This document shows, in pieces, positions 11,901 to 20,983 of a stretch of 64,000 nucleotides of DNA. The first letter of the stretch is position 1. Each line of letters starts with the position of its first letter. The DNA lies in the NCBI GenBank assembly GCA_036023115.1, contig JAYKKT010000074.1:14431501-14495500 (forward strand). Reading direction: 5' to 3'. The stretch comes from Brasenia schreberi (taxonomy: Eukaryota > Streptophyta > Magnoliopsida > Nymphaeales > Cabombaceae). A program made the position numbers and the translations under genes. The notes beneath the pieces were generated by a model that was not told the DNA's origin, ran no database searches, and saw nothing but the letters and a program-made list of their open reading frames with translations.

Positions 11901-14900
11901 TTTGTATGGATGTGTTAAAAAACACTCCAATTTCTTTCACAACCTGTTGCACTACAGGTTTGGCTTAAGACTCTAACTGCAAAATCTCTAAGGTTTGGAC
12001 AATCACTTCCAAACCTGTTCCACCAAACATCTGTAAAGAAAATATAAACATTAGAGACATAATAATCCACAGTAATGTAAGATGGAACTTAAATATGAAA
12101 ATAAACAATGTACCTGGACGCATCGTAGAGCGGTTGCGAATTGCAACAGGCAAATCCATCAAGTGAAGAGCATTATCATATATCTCCATCTCTCGATGTA
12201 TCGCATCTACTATGCTCTCATCAGGGACTAATCTGTCGATGCATTCAATGATTCCTCGATTAACCTCACCGTCCCTTTTGAAGGTTGCTGAGTACCTCAA
12301 TGATGGGTTTAGATAGTAGGCTGCTACATGAATAGGCTGATGCAATTGTTTATTCCATCTACTATCAATTATTTTCCACACGGGCACATAATCTCTTTTT
12401 TTTCCATTAAAGTTATTTCTGATTGCTTCTTTTGCCCTGTCCATGGATTCATAAAGGTAGCCCATAGATGGTTTCTCCTCGCTGTCAGCCAATCTCAAAA
12501 CTTTCACTAAAGGACAAGTAATTTTCAATAATCTGATACATGCATTCCAAAATGAACTTCTAAAAACCGTTTCTGCAATCTCATTTAACTTTCTGTTCCT
12601 TCTGTTTTGTGGCAACTCTGCAAATTGTTGCCACTCATCTGAGGAGAACATTCTCTTTAAAGCTTGCTTCTGTCTCACAATACTCTGTACAGATAAGAAG
12701 TTTGTTGCGAACCGAGTTGCAGCTGTGCGAAGAAGCTCTGCACCTTCTGTGTATCTCCTCATCATACATAAAACAAATGCATGGTTGTAAATAAATTTTG
12801 TAATATCTTGGCAACACTCAGTTGCTGCCTTTATTTCATCCATCTCACCGATGTCCTCGAGGATGAGATCTAAACAATGGGCTGCACATGGTGTCCAGTA
12901 GAAAGTCCCATAAATATCAGCTAACTCCTTTCCGGTTGCTTTGTAGTTAGCTGCATTATCTGTAATCAATTGGACTACATTTTCTAGCCCAACCTCTTGT
13001 ATAACCTTATCAAATTCCTCTCGTAGGATCTCTGCAGTGTGCCTCTCCTCTGACATATCTAGAGATCTCAAAAACATGAGTCCTTTAGGACAATATACAA
13101 GAAAGTTTAGCAATGTCCTTCCTCGCCTATCGGTCCATCCATCTGCCATGATAGTGCATCCTGTTTCCTTCCACGATTGTCTCAAAGTCGAACAGTATTG
13201 CTGCACTTCAATCACGGTCTGATCTAATATCTTCCCTCTCAACTTCTGATAAGAGGGCATCCTGTATCCTGGACCAATGTTAGCAATTGCATCTGCCATT
13301 GCTTGAAAATGAAAACTGTTTGCTGCATTAAATGGAATGCATGTATCATAAAACCATCTGCCCACTGCAAGGTCTGCTTGATCGTGCAGTTGTTCTGAAG
13401 CCATAGCAGCACGAATTCCTGGCTGAGCACCAGGTGTAGTGGAAGGAGGAAAGAACGAATGTATGCTAGAAGAAGAAGTTCTTCCTCTACTCCTTCCTGA
13501 ACTTCCTCTTCTGCCACCTCCAAAGTCTTCAGATGCAACCCTCTTTCCTCTGCTAGGTGCTCGCGAACTGCTACTACCAATATCTGTTCTAGCATCTGAA
13601 GGCAAACTATCAGTGAATCCAACTCCAGTGGCAGTAGCATCATCAGCTTCTTCACACATCTGGAAATCATCCTTTTGTTGTCTCCTTTCTTGTATGCTCT
13701 CAATCATCTGCAAGCATTGCCATTTAATACCTTCTGGCACACTTCTAACTCTGCCTGTGCATGGAGCAACTTCTTTCCTGGTTCCTGCTAGGTGGTGTTT
13801 CAACCTTGAAATTCCACCACTAACCACCTTTTCACAAAATAAACATCTGATTTTTAACCTTGAACCCTCAACTGGTATACCCCACTGCCATGCCGGATCA
13901 TCAGACTTTGAATGAGAGTCTCTACCACCCCTTCCTGCCATCTCAATGGAGTACTTTAATTCAAACAAAAACCTGAAAATAAAAGCACTTCGTAAATCCC
14001 CAATCTTCAAATAACACTCAAATCGAGTGTCTCCCACTTCATGAATGCAATAAAAATCGTATACACACACTTAATAACTTCATATTTTGTCATTCAAAAA
14101 AAAAACCCGAAATAACACAAAAAAACAATAAATATAAAGGAAAAAAAGGAAAAAAACATTAAAAATATACCTAAATCCGAGTTTGGAGGCTTGGACGGAC
14201 ACCGTAGGGCACGATTTTAGAGCTTTGAACACCAAGGAGGCGAAAACCGACTCTTAGGGAGCTTGAAGAACCCAAAAGGAGAGAGGAAACCCGCGAAAAA
14301 TCGCGGGTTTCCCTCGGCCCGGGACCCTTTATAAGGGTCCCAGGGCGTATCGTGCGATACGGGCCGTATCGCACGATACGGTGCGATACGCCCGCACCTG
14401 CGATACGGGGGCCCCGATACGGGGGCCCGTATCGTATCGTGGTGGCCCATGATACGATACGTATCGCACCGTATCGTACGATACGATACGGTGCGATACG
14501 GACAACACTGCTATATTCTGCCTCTATAGACGATAAGGACACCTTCTGTTATTTTTTATATCTCCAAGAAATAAGAGAATCACTTAAAAATATATAAAAA
14601 CTAGTGGTGGAATGCCTATCATTAACATCCCACCCCAATCAACATTAGTGTAAGCAGTTAATTTAAAAACAGATAATGAGGTTAGAATGATCCCCCTTTC
14701 AAGTGTATCCTTTATGTATCTTATAATCTGCATAACCACACTTATGTGTATACTAGTGGGGGCTTGCTGAAACTGACTTGCCACATGTACTACATGTGCT
14801 ATGTCTGGTCGAGTGATGGTAAAGTGCGTAAGGCTCCTATCCTCTGTTTGTAGGGAGTAGGATCCTCTAATTTTTTCCATATGTAGTCCTTAACTTGGTC

Positions 14901-16665
14901 CTCATCACTTCGAGCATGCTTACTTTCTTGTCATTTGTCAATCCTGACCTCTTAACAATAACACTAGCAATCTTTGTTTATGACATAAAGTAACCTCTGT
15001 TATTACGGGTTATTTTTATTCCCAAAAAATAACTAAGAAGTCAAAGATCTTTCATTTCAAATTCTTTATGCAAATCTCCTTTTATTTGTAATATCCCATT
15101 TCATCACTTCCAATGATCATCTACATAAAGAAGTAGAATCACAATACATGTATAAGTTTTTCTTATAAGTTTGTCAGTATAACAAGAGCAAGAATTCCGT
15201 GCATGTATAAGTACTCAAATCTATAAAACCAAGCCTTAGGAGCTTGTTTGAGTCCATATAGAGCTTTTTTTAGTTTAAGAACATAGTTACTTAAAACAAT
15301 GAATCTTAGAGGGGGAGTCATATAGATATATTCGCTAAGATTTCCATTCAAAAAAGATATTTTTAACATCCAATTGATATATATCTCATTCTTTAATTGC
15401 ACAAATAGAAATTAAAATACGAATAATAGTCATACGAGCAACCGGTGCAAATGTTTCCTCTAATCAATCTCATATTCTTGGGAGTACCCCTTAGCCACAC
15501 GTCTAGCTTTGTACCTTTCAATAGAACTATCGCTATGAGTTTTGACTTTATATACCCATCTACAACCAATAATTTTCTTTTCCTTGACTTTTGGAACAAT
15601 GTCCCAAATACAATTTCTTTATGGACCTTTTAACTCAACATTTATAGCTTTCCTCCATTCTAAGTTATTTTTTGCTTGTTCATAATGGTTGGGTTAAAAA
15701 ATACTTGATATGGTAGCTATGTGATTTCTATGTTGTGGTTGAAATGATTTCAAAAGAACAAATGAAAGAACAACTCTATTACTTAAACAGTTTTTTCCTC
15801 TGTGTGTGTGTGTGAGAGAGAGAGAACCATCCTATTGTTGAAGAATCAGTCAATTAATATGATCCAACAATACTATCAATGAAGAGAGCATGCCATAAAC
15901 CAAAAATGGGAAAGAAAGAAGCAATGGAAAGGCCAAAAAACAGAGAATTCACCATGTGCCTGGGTTTTATCTTTGATAAAGTATGGGGAGGTTTGGCACC
16001 GGGCCTCAAGTTGCCGCTTCCTCTGCACACAGAACTTCTCCTCATCTGTGAAATCCCTGATTGGTGGCAACTCCTCAACATTCTGCTTCATCATCCAAAA
16101 ATCCATGTGAGAGACAAAAAGAAATGAGCATGCTGGTACTCTTGTGTTGCCAAAATTAGATGTTCCCCAACCCAAAATATGGAATCCCTAGAATATGGTG
16201 CTGGGAGTGGAGTTGCAAAAAAACATCACTGTTAAAGTATTATGTTTGGTACACAGGCTCCAGCCTGACCACCATGCTTTCACACTACCATGGTCTTAAA
16301 CAACAAGAGGGTGTAACGAAAACCACAAGAGCTCCTCAAATTGAATAAAATGCTGTCAAAGTAGAATTTTACCACCACTTCCAAGGCATGTAAAAACAAG
16401 CACATACACACACAACAAAAACATACACAAATAGAGGGTGTTGGAAAAACAGCAAGTATTGATCAGCCAGAAGAGAGCAATTGGGAATTGTAATATACCA
16501 ATTCACCTCATGTGTGTGATAGAGAGAGAGTGTGTGCGTCTGTGTCTGAGAGAGAGAGAAGGGAGATGGGGAGCTTACTGGGAATAAGGCAAAGTCTTCC
16601 TCCGGACGCTGAGGGCCACCACCACCAAACCATCCTCGTCCTCTACCTCGCCCTCTGAAAGCCAT
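2955..16665 (-). CDS. RPC7: RNA polymerase III subunit RPC7-like (C31 family), 8 exons
   Basis: Predicted product: the plant RPC7/C31 subunit of nuclear RNA polymerase III, which with the C82 and C34 homologues forms the initiation subcomplex that makes tRNA and 5S rRNA. Exons on the minus strand: 16665-16579, 16082-15953, 5867-5742, 5515-5459, 5274-5201, 3770-3651, 3165-3105, 2974-2955. Every junction is GT..AG and phases agree, giving 675 nt (224 aa plus stop). The product has an RG-rich N-terminus (MAFRGRGRGRG then GGGG), a central segment with ERFSDTKK and LSPSNFPLELIEG, a Lys/Arg stretch, and a long Asp/Glu tail ending DEPTFD. This layout and length fit the family. Intron 2 is about 10 kb and full of transposons. 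I saw no frameshift or stop. Identification is from recalled family features; no search was run. Confidence 0.87.
3105..3165 (-). CDS. RPC7: RPC7 exon 7 (acidic)
   Basis: Acceptor TTTGCAG; encodes NFGFDDDEDDYLDDDNDGGD plus one base, then donor GTATGT. Read-through without splicing would end two codons later. Splicing to exon 8 gives the more typical acidic end. Confidence 0.82.
3242..3283 (+). repeat. Compound microsatellite (TACA)n(TA)n(CA)n
   Basis: Simple repeats in intron 6 of the RPC7-like gene. Confidence 0.95.
3651..3770 (-). CDS. RPC7: RPC7 exon 6 (Lys run and acidic tail)
   Basis: Forty codons between TTGAACAG and GTAATC: PDENKKKKKADGDEEED and on to EDFGADDYTQ. The extreme acidic composition is expected of the C31/RPC7 C-terminus. 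Confidence 0.86.
3771..5200. other. RPC7 intron 5, no further feature recognised
   Basis: A 1.4-kb intron between exons 5 and 6. Several short open frames occur on both strands, but none has a recognisable domain or consistent coding character, and no transposon signature was seen. Confidence 0.6.
5201..5274 (-). CDS. RPC7: RPC7 exon 5
   Basis: Acceptor CTAG, donor GTAATT. Encodes DLRDMDLLLAKLKGEG and the first acidic run, ending DADEDDE. Phase 1 at entry and phase 0 at exit match exons 4 and 6. Confidence 0.84.
5459..5515 (-). CDS. RPC7: RPC7 exon 4 (basic segment)
   Basis: A 57-nt exon between TTTTACAG and GTGCAT. It encodes a very basic stretch, GRLRRGKRRDASHQRKVQK, in phase with its neighbours. 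Confidence 0.82.
5742..5867 (-). CDS. RPC7: RPC7 exon 3
   Basis: Acceptor TTTCAG. The split codon G|AT gives Asp, and the exon then encodes TLAPDVERFSDTKKTKEA through LSPSNFPLELIE; the donor is GTAAGT. The ERFSD and NFPLEL blocks are family-like. Confidence 0.87.
6049..8286 (-). mobile_element. RTE-type LINE, 5'-truncated, with 20-bp target duplication (LINE-G)
   Basis: The element body is about 6069-8266. Its 3' end (CAACAAC in plus orientation) is followed inward by the C-terminal region (6255-6749, containing MKILRWMSGHTREDR), degraded RT (7228-7527, IYKYKRDIQNCTNYQG) and the linker (7830-8099). It is truncated upstream of the linker. The flanks AAAAGTTTAAGGTTGATTAC (6049-6068) and AAAAGTTTAAGGATGATTAC (8267-8286) differ at one position, so this is a target-primed insertion into RPC7 intron 2. 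The RT is broken: part of the fingers/palm region is missing and several frames are shifted. A 42-bp stretch is duplicated at 7472-7555. Confidence 0.92.
7472..7555 (-). repeat. 42-bp in-frame tandem duplication inside LINE-G
   Basis: The unit starting TTACCACCCTTCATATG occurs at 7472 and 7514. At 42 bp it adds 14 codons to the RT frame without shifting it. It is absent from the other LINE copies in the window. Confidence 0.85.
8287..9633. other. RPC7 intron 2 sequence, unrecognised; small ORF 9049-9249
   Basis: No family is recognised. A 66-codon minus-strand frame (9249-9049) beginning MDWVDKITGVIASLLNAS has a fairly protein-like composition but no partner exon and no known motif, so I do not call it a gene. 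A strong palindrome at 8827-8890 is listed separately. Confidence 0.35.
8827..8890. repeat. Perfect 24-bp palindrome within a larger inverted repeat
   Basis: Bases 8850-8873 form a perfect palindrome with half-site CAACGGCTAGAA. Outside it, GGCCAGCAG (about 8827) and CTGCTGACC (about 8880) also pair with one mismatch, so about 64 bp could fold as a cruciform. It may be the core of a small inverted-repeat element or an LTR remnant; AGCCGTTG also occurs in two copia LTRs in this window. Confidence 0.75.
9634..9775 (+). repeat. Three degenerate 47-48 bp tandem units
   Basis: Each unit carries TTTAAGG (or CTTAAGG), then AACCATC/AACCATA, then a TAGCC-like end. Starts at about 9634, 9682 and 9729. 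Confidence 0.65.
10243..10510 (-). repeat. Internal repeats in or next to the copia-A LTR
   Basis: CTTGCCAAAGTAATCC starts at about 10243, 10358 and 10433. It is accompanied by repeated ACTTGGTGTACAAGCC and GAATATC blocks, so the periods are about 115 and 75 bp. The block abuts the copia-A 3' LTR and may be part of it. Confidence 0.75.
10511..10777 (-). repeat. Copia-A 3' LTR (right edge clear, left edge uncertain)
   Basis: Read on the minus strand, a polypurine tract (GAGGGGGGG, about 10778-10787) is followed by TGTTAAATTGTAATAGG, the usual start of an LTR, at 10777. A TATAAATA box lies at 10551-10558 on the minus strand. The far end probably lies inside the repeats to the left; no second LTR copy was found to fix it. 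Confidence 0.7.
11115..11200. repeat. hAT-1 left subterminal (CGTAT)n array
   Basis: Next to the TIR about ten GTATCG/CGATAC motifs occur, including an uninterrupted run of CGTAT units near 11165-11198. Clustered short subterminal repeats are known hAT transposase binding sites; the role here is inferred. Confidence 0.85.
11447..13941 (-). pseudogene. hAT transposase, three exons, one premature stop
   Basis: Exons: 13941-12114, 12030-11826 and 11723-11447, with GT..AG introns of 83 and 102 bp; phases match and the total is 770 codons. The start is MAGRGGRDSH; an upstream in-frame ATG at 14070 adds 43 residues, but the second ATG fits the family. BED zinc finger around residues 15-62 (Cys33, Cys36, His49/50); Ser/Gly/Arg linker; DUF659-like region 195-345 with MADGWTD (Asp267) and TDNAANY (Asp328), probable catalytic acids; then TPCAAHCLD. 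The hAT C-terminal dimerisation motif SQTCSATGCERNWSVF is followed by TAA at codon 648 (11917-11915), with coding character resuming at once (HIHTKKRNR) to an acidic C-terminus ending DDPDYNL. No other lesion was seen. Confidence 0.9.
14287..14341 (-). promoter_or_regulatory. Two hairpins and a TATA box in the hAT-1 5' region
   Basis: AAACCCGCGA (14287-14296) pairs perfectly with TCGCGGGTTT (14301-14310). GGGACCCTT (14321-14329) pairs with AAGGGTCCC (14333-14341), and the minus-strand TATAAA sits at the centre of the second hairpin, about 380 bp upstream of the transposase ATG. A promoter function is inferred. Confidence 0.5.
14344..14510. repeat. hAT-1 right subterminal CGATACG array and TIR
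   Basis: About fifteen CGATAC/GTATCG motifs in both orientations within 165 bp, ending at the TIR CAACACTG. High GC and alternating orientation give strong folding potential. Confidence 0.85.
15800..15825 (+). repeat. (TG)n(AG)n microsatellite
   Basis: Simple repeat close to where copia-A homology ends. Confidence 0.95.
15953..16082 (-). CDS. RPC7: RPC7 exon 2
   Basis: Starts after a GAAGCAG acceptor with NVEELPPI and ends PYFIKDKTQAH plus one base; the donor is GTGAAT. The next exon begins 10 kb away, beyond the transposon-filled intron. Confidence 0.85.
16579..16665 (-). CDS. RPC7: RPC7 exon 1 (start codon, RG/G-rich N-terminus)
   Basis: Twenty-nine codons from ATG at 16665, encoding MAFRGRGRGRG, then four glycines, and ending ALFP. 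The donor GTAAGC starts at 16578 and the exon ends in phase 0. The Arg-Gly start is the most recognisable part of the plant family. Confidence 0.88.
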
Positions 16666-17375
16666 ATGAAGAAGAGAATATCTGAAGATTTACTGAAATT
16701 GTCATCACCAGAAGACTGTAATGAGGCTGAGTTCTTTTGTATTGCAAAGGGTCCAATTGACTACGTTGTCTCCAATCCCTAGCAAACTCTATTATCCAGA
16801 TTTTCAAAATATCATGTAATAACTAAATACATGATGCAAGGGTCGCAAGCAATCATAATTCCTTGATTGTTGGTGTTCCTTTTGCTGTAAACAGAAGATA
16901 GGATGTTCTCTTCCTGATCCGTTCAAGACGTTAAGGGATAAATGTCACAATGAGAAAAGTGGCTGACAAAGTGCAATGCCACAATGAGAAAAGTGGCTGA
17001 CAAAGTGCAATACTCTTAAAAGCAATATTACCAACCATAAATTGCTATGGACAAGTTCACTTTAGCAAGAAGAGACAGGCTTTAACATGCACATTTAAAG
17101 TTTCAATATTTGCTAATGAAAAATAGAAAAAGTATATGAAAACATTATAACCCTTACAGAGGCACCAACAAATAATGTGCGTCAAATTCTATCAGTGACA
17201 CATATCCTAGTGAATCCTGGTTCTTTGACACAGTTCCTCATGCACCTGATGATCAATGATCATATAGAGGTATTCATGCATAACTCCGTGTAACTCTTAT
17301 AGTATCTAAACTTGACTTCTTTGTTTTATCTAAACCAATTCTATATCCAAACAAATCATATCCATTATAACCTTC
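16666..17375. other. RPC7 upstream region up to the copia-C LTR
   Basis: The only 5' intergenic sequence of the RPC7-like gene: 710 bp between its ATG and the divergent copia-C LTR. No clear TATA box was recognised. A 34-bp unit beginning ACAATGAGAAAAGTGGC is tandemly duplicated at 16947 and 16981. Confidence 0.5.
16947..17013 (+). repeat. 34-bp tandem duplication upstream of RPC7
   Basis: Two near-identical units starting ACAATGAGAAAAGTGGC and ending GTGCAAT, at 16947 and 16981. Confidence 0.85.
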
Positions 17376-17645
17376 TGTTGAGAAGTAATGGCAGATTAGT
17401 TTCAGATTCCTCTTCCTATTATTAGCTCTTTAGTGTAACTTGTTAATTGTTTTGTTAGCGTAAGGGTAAATTAGTCTTTCAAATTAGAACACTTTTATAT
17501 AAGCTGTCATTAAGAAAACCTAAAAAATTAAGATGGAAGATAGCAGCCGCAGGTGTGTATGGCAAACGAGAGGGCGACCTCTGCAGACGCAATCCTACTT
17601 TATGTATCATAACAAATTTATATCAATAAAGATTTCTTTATAACA
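17376..17645 (+). repeat. Copia-C 5' LTR
   Basis: Starts TGTTGAGAAG and ends TTTATAACA. A TATATAA box lies at about 17496 and AATAAAG near the 3' end. The 3' LTR partner begins at 35103. Confidence 0.93.
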
Positions 17646-17658
17646 TGGTATCATAGCC
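17646..17658 (+). other. Copia-C primer binding site
   Basis: TGGTATCATAGCC directly follows the LTR. It closely resembles the TGGTATCAGAGC primer site complementary to initiator Met-tRNA used by plant copia elements. Confidence 0.88.
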
Positions 17659-18039
17659 TTATTGAGCCCTCAATCATCGTCATTTATAGCTGGTGGTAGA
17701 TTACGCTCGTTGGTGAAGAAATTGTTGCTATTGGAATAAAAAACAGAATGATGAAAGTAGTTCTGCAAATAGAGATTTTGTTTCCGTGCAAAGTGAATTT
17801 TGGGATTGACTTCTTGAGATTTCTACATGTGATTGTCTTGGATTGTTGCTTGAGTGGATAGTCAATTCCAAGCAAACAAAGGCGAAAATCCAGTGGAACA
17901 GGAGTTATTACTGGACCTTTGCATAAATTTTTTAAATTGGACGTGAAGTTTTTGAAGTATAGTCTACCATATACAACTCTCACTACTATTCTCGCATTAT
18001 GACAGGGAGAGTAAAAGAAAGTTGATTCTTTTCAGATTA

Positions 18040-18782
18040 ACAATGTTAAAATGGATGGTAAAAACTTTTTAGAATGGTCAACATCTATCGAACTAGCAGT
18101 CCTTACTAGAGGATGAAACTATTTAACTGGAGAACAATAGCTAGATAAAAATGATTCCAACTTCCTCAAATCACGAAAAGAGGATGCCTTGGTAATAACT
18201 TTGTAACTATTTCTAATAGGAATAACCTTTATATACTTAGGATTAGCCGCTGAAATTTGAAAAGTTGTTTCTGAAAAACAAGTGTTGCAAAGGAATACAA
18301 AATCAGAAAATGCAGAAATACAATATCACTGAGTATTATGGAGAACTAAGATGCCTTTGGGATGAATTTCAGTACTTCACACGAGTAAAGTATATTGCAT
18401 GTTCTAAAAAAAATATAACAGAAAAGAGAAATGTTTTTTATTTACTCTAAAGAGTTTTTATTTACTCTGAAGAGTGTCAACTGATTATGAAGCAATTAAA
18501 GTTAATATCCTTGACAGAGAAGAATTACCTTCATTAGGTATTGTGTACTCATTGCTTCTCCAAGAAGAAGACATAAGAAGACTTGAGAAAGAAGATGTGA
18601 CAAGTTCAAGCAAGAGTGCTTTCTTTAGAAGAAATCAAGGACAACCAAATAGAGGTAGAGGAGGCAATGTAATCGCAGCAAAAGCCATGAGTTTCCTTTC
18701 AATAACGAAAAAGAAAAACTCAAATGCTCTCATTGTGAAAAAAATATCATACCAAAAAACAATATTGGGACTTAATCAATAA
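18040..18782 (+). pseudogene. Copia-C gag remnant
   Basis: Starts around NVKMDGKNFLEWSTSIELAV, the usual plant copia gag opening. It continues through a broken middle to an open stretch at 18474-18782 (DYEAIKVNILDREELPSL, then SKSAFFRRNQGQPNRGRGG). Several stops interrupt it and the zinc knuckle is not clear. Confidence 0.8.
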
Positions 18783-18894
18783 ACTTGCAGCCTTTAGAAA
18801 TAAGTCTTACTACTCTAATGCAGTGGAGAAGACTTAAGAAAGTACAAAATGAACACAATATCATAATTACTAAAATGCATTATCATTAAAGCAT

Positions 18895-19250
18895 GAATTA
18901 CTGATTCTGGAGCCACTAATCATATGATTGCAAATAACACTTGGCTATCTATATCAAGCAATCAAATTGGCCGATGGTTCTAGCTCCTATATGATTGAAA
19001 ATGAAAGTAAAGACTAAGCTCTTCGATTTACCATTAGTGTTTTATGTTCCTAATTTTCTAGTGAACTTATTATCAGTCAACTCCTTGGTTGAACACCCTA
19101 GTGACTTTCTCTCCTTTTGGTTATGTATTCAGGATCTAACGATGGGAAAGAACTTTCATTCCTTATGGTTATGTACTTCAGGATCTAACGACGAGAAATA
19201 TTTTTTTGTTGTGGTAGCTTGAGTAGAGAGCTCTACATTATTAAAGATCC
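18895..19250 (+). pseudogene. Copia-C protease remnant
   Basis: TDSGATNHMIANNTWLS at about 18900-18950 carries the aspartic protease motif D-S-G-A-T. It is followed by a stretch ending VFYVPNFLVNLLSVNSL, as in copia polyproteins. Frameshifts and a duplicated segment (TTATGTA..TCAGGATCTAACGA, about 19120 and 19165) break the frame. Confidence 0.82.
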
Positions 19251-19770
19251 GCCATCAACCATATCGACTTCATATTCGGTCGTTATCCATTCAGAAGAAA
19301 AAATAACCGTTTGGGCCACCTATTAGTATCAAAACTCAAACTAATTGTTTCAACAAATAAATCCAATAATATAGGCTTTGAGTGGGATGTATGCCAAAAA
19401 GACAAACATCATAGAGTCGGTTTTCCATCGTGTGAGTCAAAAATATCTAAACCTTTCGAGCTAGTACATTTGATGTTTGGGGCTTGTGTCCTATAGCTTC
19501 TCTCTACAAGATTACAAGTACTTTGTATCCTTTATTGATGGTTGTACTAGTTTTACCTTAATCTATCTAATAAAATCAAAAGATGAAGTTTTTGATATAT
19601 TTCCAGTTGTTTACAAATTTATCGAAACTCAATTTTCTTCTTCCCTAAAAATTCTTCATTTTGAAGACTAAGGAGAATATATGTATGGTCAATTGCGGGA
19701 TTACCTTAAAAAAATGGCATTCTGTATCAAACCTCATGTTCCTATACTAGTCCTTGCTACTATTTGTAGC
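19250..19770 (+). pseudogene. Copia-C integrase remnant
   Basis: Recognisable blocks: HHRVGFPSCESKISKPFELV, YKYFVSFIDGCTSFTLIYL, KSKDEVFDIFPVVYKF and a degraded GGEY region. The sequence passes into hAT-2 near 19770, so the catalytic core is cut short and the integrase C-terminus is missing. Confidence 0.85.
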
Positions 19771-20983
19771 AATCTATGAAGTGGGAGACACTCTCTTGTG
19801 AGTGTTTTGGTGGTTTATGAAGTGAAGATTGGAGATTTATAAGTGTTTTTATTTTAAGGTTTATTAATATTTAAGTAGTAAATTAAGATGGCAAGAAGAG
19901 TGCTAGTGATATAGAGTCTCAATCAGGTATGATGGTCGAGAATGACACGGAGGTGCTTGAATTAAGGAAAACAGATTGAAAATCAAATGTAATTTTTGTG
20001 ATAAGGTGATGAGTGGTGGAATTTTTTTTATTGAAACATCACCTAACAAAGACTAGAAAAGAGGTTGCTTTTTGCATGAGCTAAGTTAGGAGAGTGTCAG
20101 AAGTCATTAAATGACCATGTATACAGATCCTTAAAAGAGACAAGAAAAAGAAGATACAAGGATGTTTGAGAAAGACGATTTTAAACTTGGTGGTGGTGGT
20201 GATGACAGCATTTCTTCTGATACTAGGACAAAAATTGATAGTAGTAGCCCTCGACCACCAACAAGGGAAAAGAGAGTTGTTGAAGAGGTAAGTGGTAGAA
20301 GAGCAAGGATTAGAGGAAGCATACAATCGTTTTTTCCTCCTAGTACTATACCTAGTGCTCAATCTTAAATTCGTGTTGCTATGATTTCATAGCAATTACA
20401 CGAGAAGGCAGACCTTACGGTGAGGAGATGGTTTTATAATGCATGCATTTTATTTAATATAGCAAATTTCTTTCATTTTCAAGCAATGACAGGTGACATT
20501 ACTAATATTGGTCTAGGGTACTAGATGTCATCTTATAATAAATTGAGAGAAAAACTATTAGATAAGACCGTCCTTAAAGTCCAAGAGTATTGTTCGACTT
20601 TGAGGGAATCATGGAAGGAGACATTATGCACTATCATAATAAATGGATTGACAAATAGGAGAAAGAACTTTATTAAACTTCCTTATTTATTCTCCTAAAA
20701 GACTTATTTTTTTATATCACTAGACACGTTAGGAATGTCATTAAGCAAAGGTTCTAAGACAAAAATTTGATAAGGTGATATTAGAGGTTGGGCATAAAAA
20801 TATAGTCTAATTAATTACAGATAATACAACTAGCTATAAAGCAACTGCAAAGGAGTTAACTGACAGTTACGAGACTTTTCATTAAATGTGTAAAGCTCAT
20901 TGTCTAAATCTCATCTTTGAGGATACTAGAAAAAGATTGATGAGGTAAAGGCAACAACTGAATGTTGTTAAGACAACCAGAAC
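19770..20983 (+). mobile_element. Broken hAT copy (hAT-2)
   Basis: Collinear with hAT-1 from its 5' leader (ATGAAGTGGGAGACACTC) through the Ser-rich linker (QSFFPPSTIPSAQS, 20300-20367) and the DUF659-like region, ending at the segment matching residues about 370-380 of the hAT-1 transposase. Both termini are missing: the left merges with copia-C integrase and the right is interrupted by an RTE 3' end. Numerous stops make it non-coding. Confidence 0.88.

Larger units (their letters stand above)
11107..14518 (-). mobile_element. hAT DNA transposon (hAT-1) with TIRs and 8-bp TSD
   Basis: The element spans 11115-14510 (3396 bp). Both ends begin CAGTGTTGTC on opposite strands, a typical hAT terminus, and the flanks repeat CTATATTC at 11107-11114 and 14511-14518, the 8-bp duplication expected of hAT. 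Removing element plus one duplication rejoins the copia RNase H frame (EAEYS then AIATT). Both subterminal zones are packed with CGTATCG/CGATACG motifs. Inside is a three-exon BED/DUF659 transposase gene. Two further copies in the window (19770-20983 and 63745-64000) are broken. Confidence 0.95.
10778..15730 (-). mobile_element. Ty1/copia remnant (copia-A) interrupted by a hAT element
   Basis: Minus-strand copia 3' half in RPC7 intron 2. From 15660 downward it reads degraded RT (VPKSRKRKL region; LKKALYGLKQAPKAWF at 15230-15300), the RT end and RNase H (TRPDIAHVVHVASQF near 14800), and SLSSIEAEYS just before 14518. RNase H resumes at 11106 with EYSAIATTATKISWITKLL and LFCDNKSV, and a PPT and LTR follow. 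The interruption is the hAT element. Gag, protease and integrase are absent and the remnant stops near 15730. Several stops and frameshifts make it a fossil. Confidence 0.9.

Noticed and set aside
13239..13915. Long frames at 13703-13239 (minus) and 13439-13915 (plus)
   Set aside because: They are other-frame shadows of the hAT-1 transposase exon, which has BED and DUF659 features in its own frame.
14171..14542. 123-codon frame joining SLSSIEAEYS to an Arg/Tyr-rich stretch
   Set aside because: Only the first residues are copia RNase H. The rest is the hAT subterminal CGATACG array read through the insertion junction.
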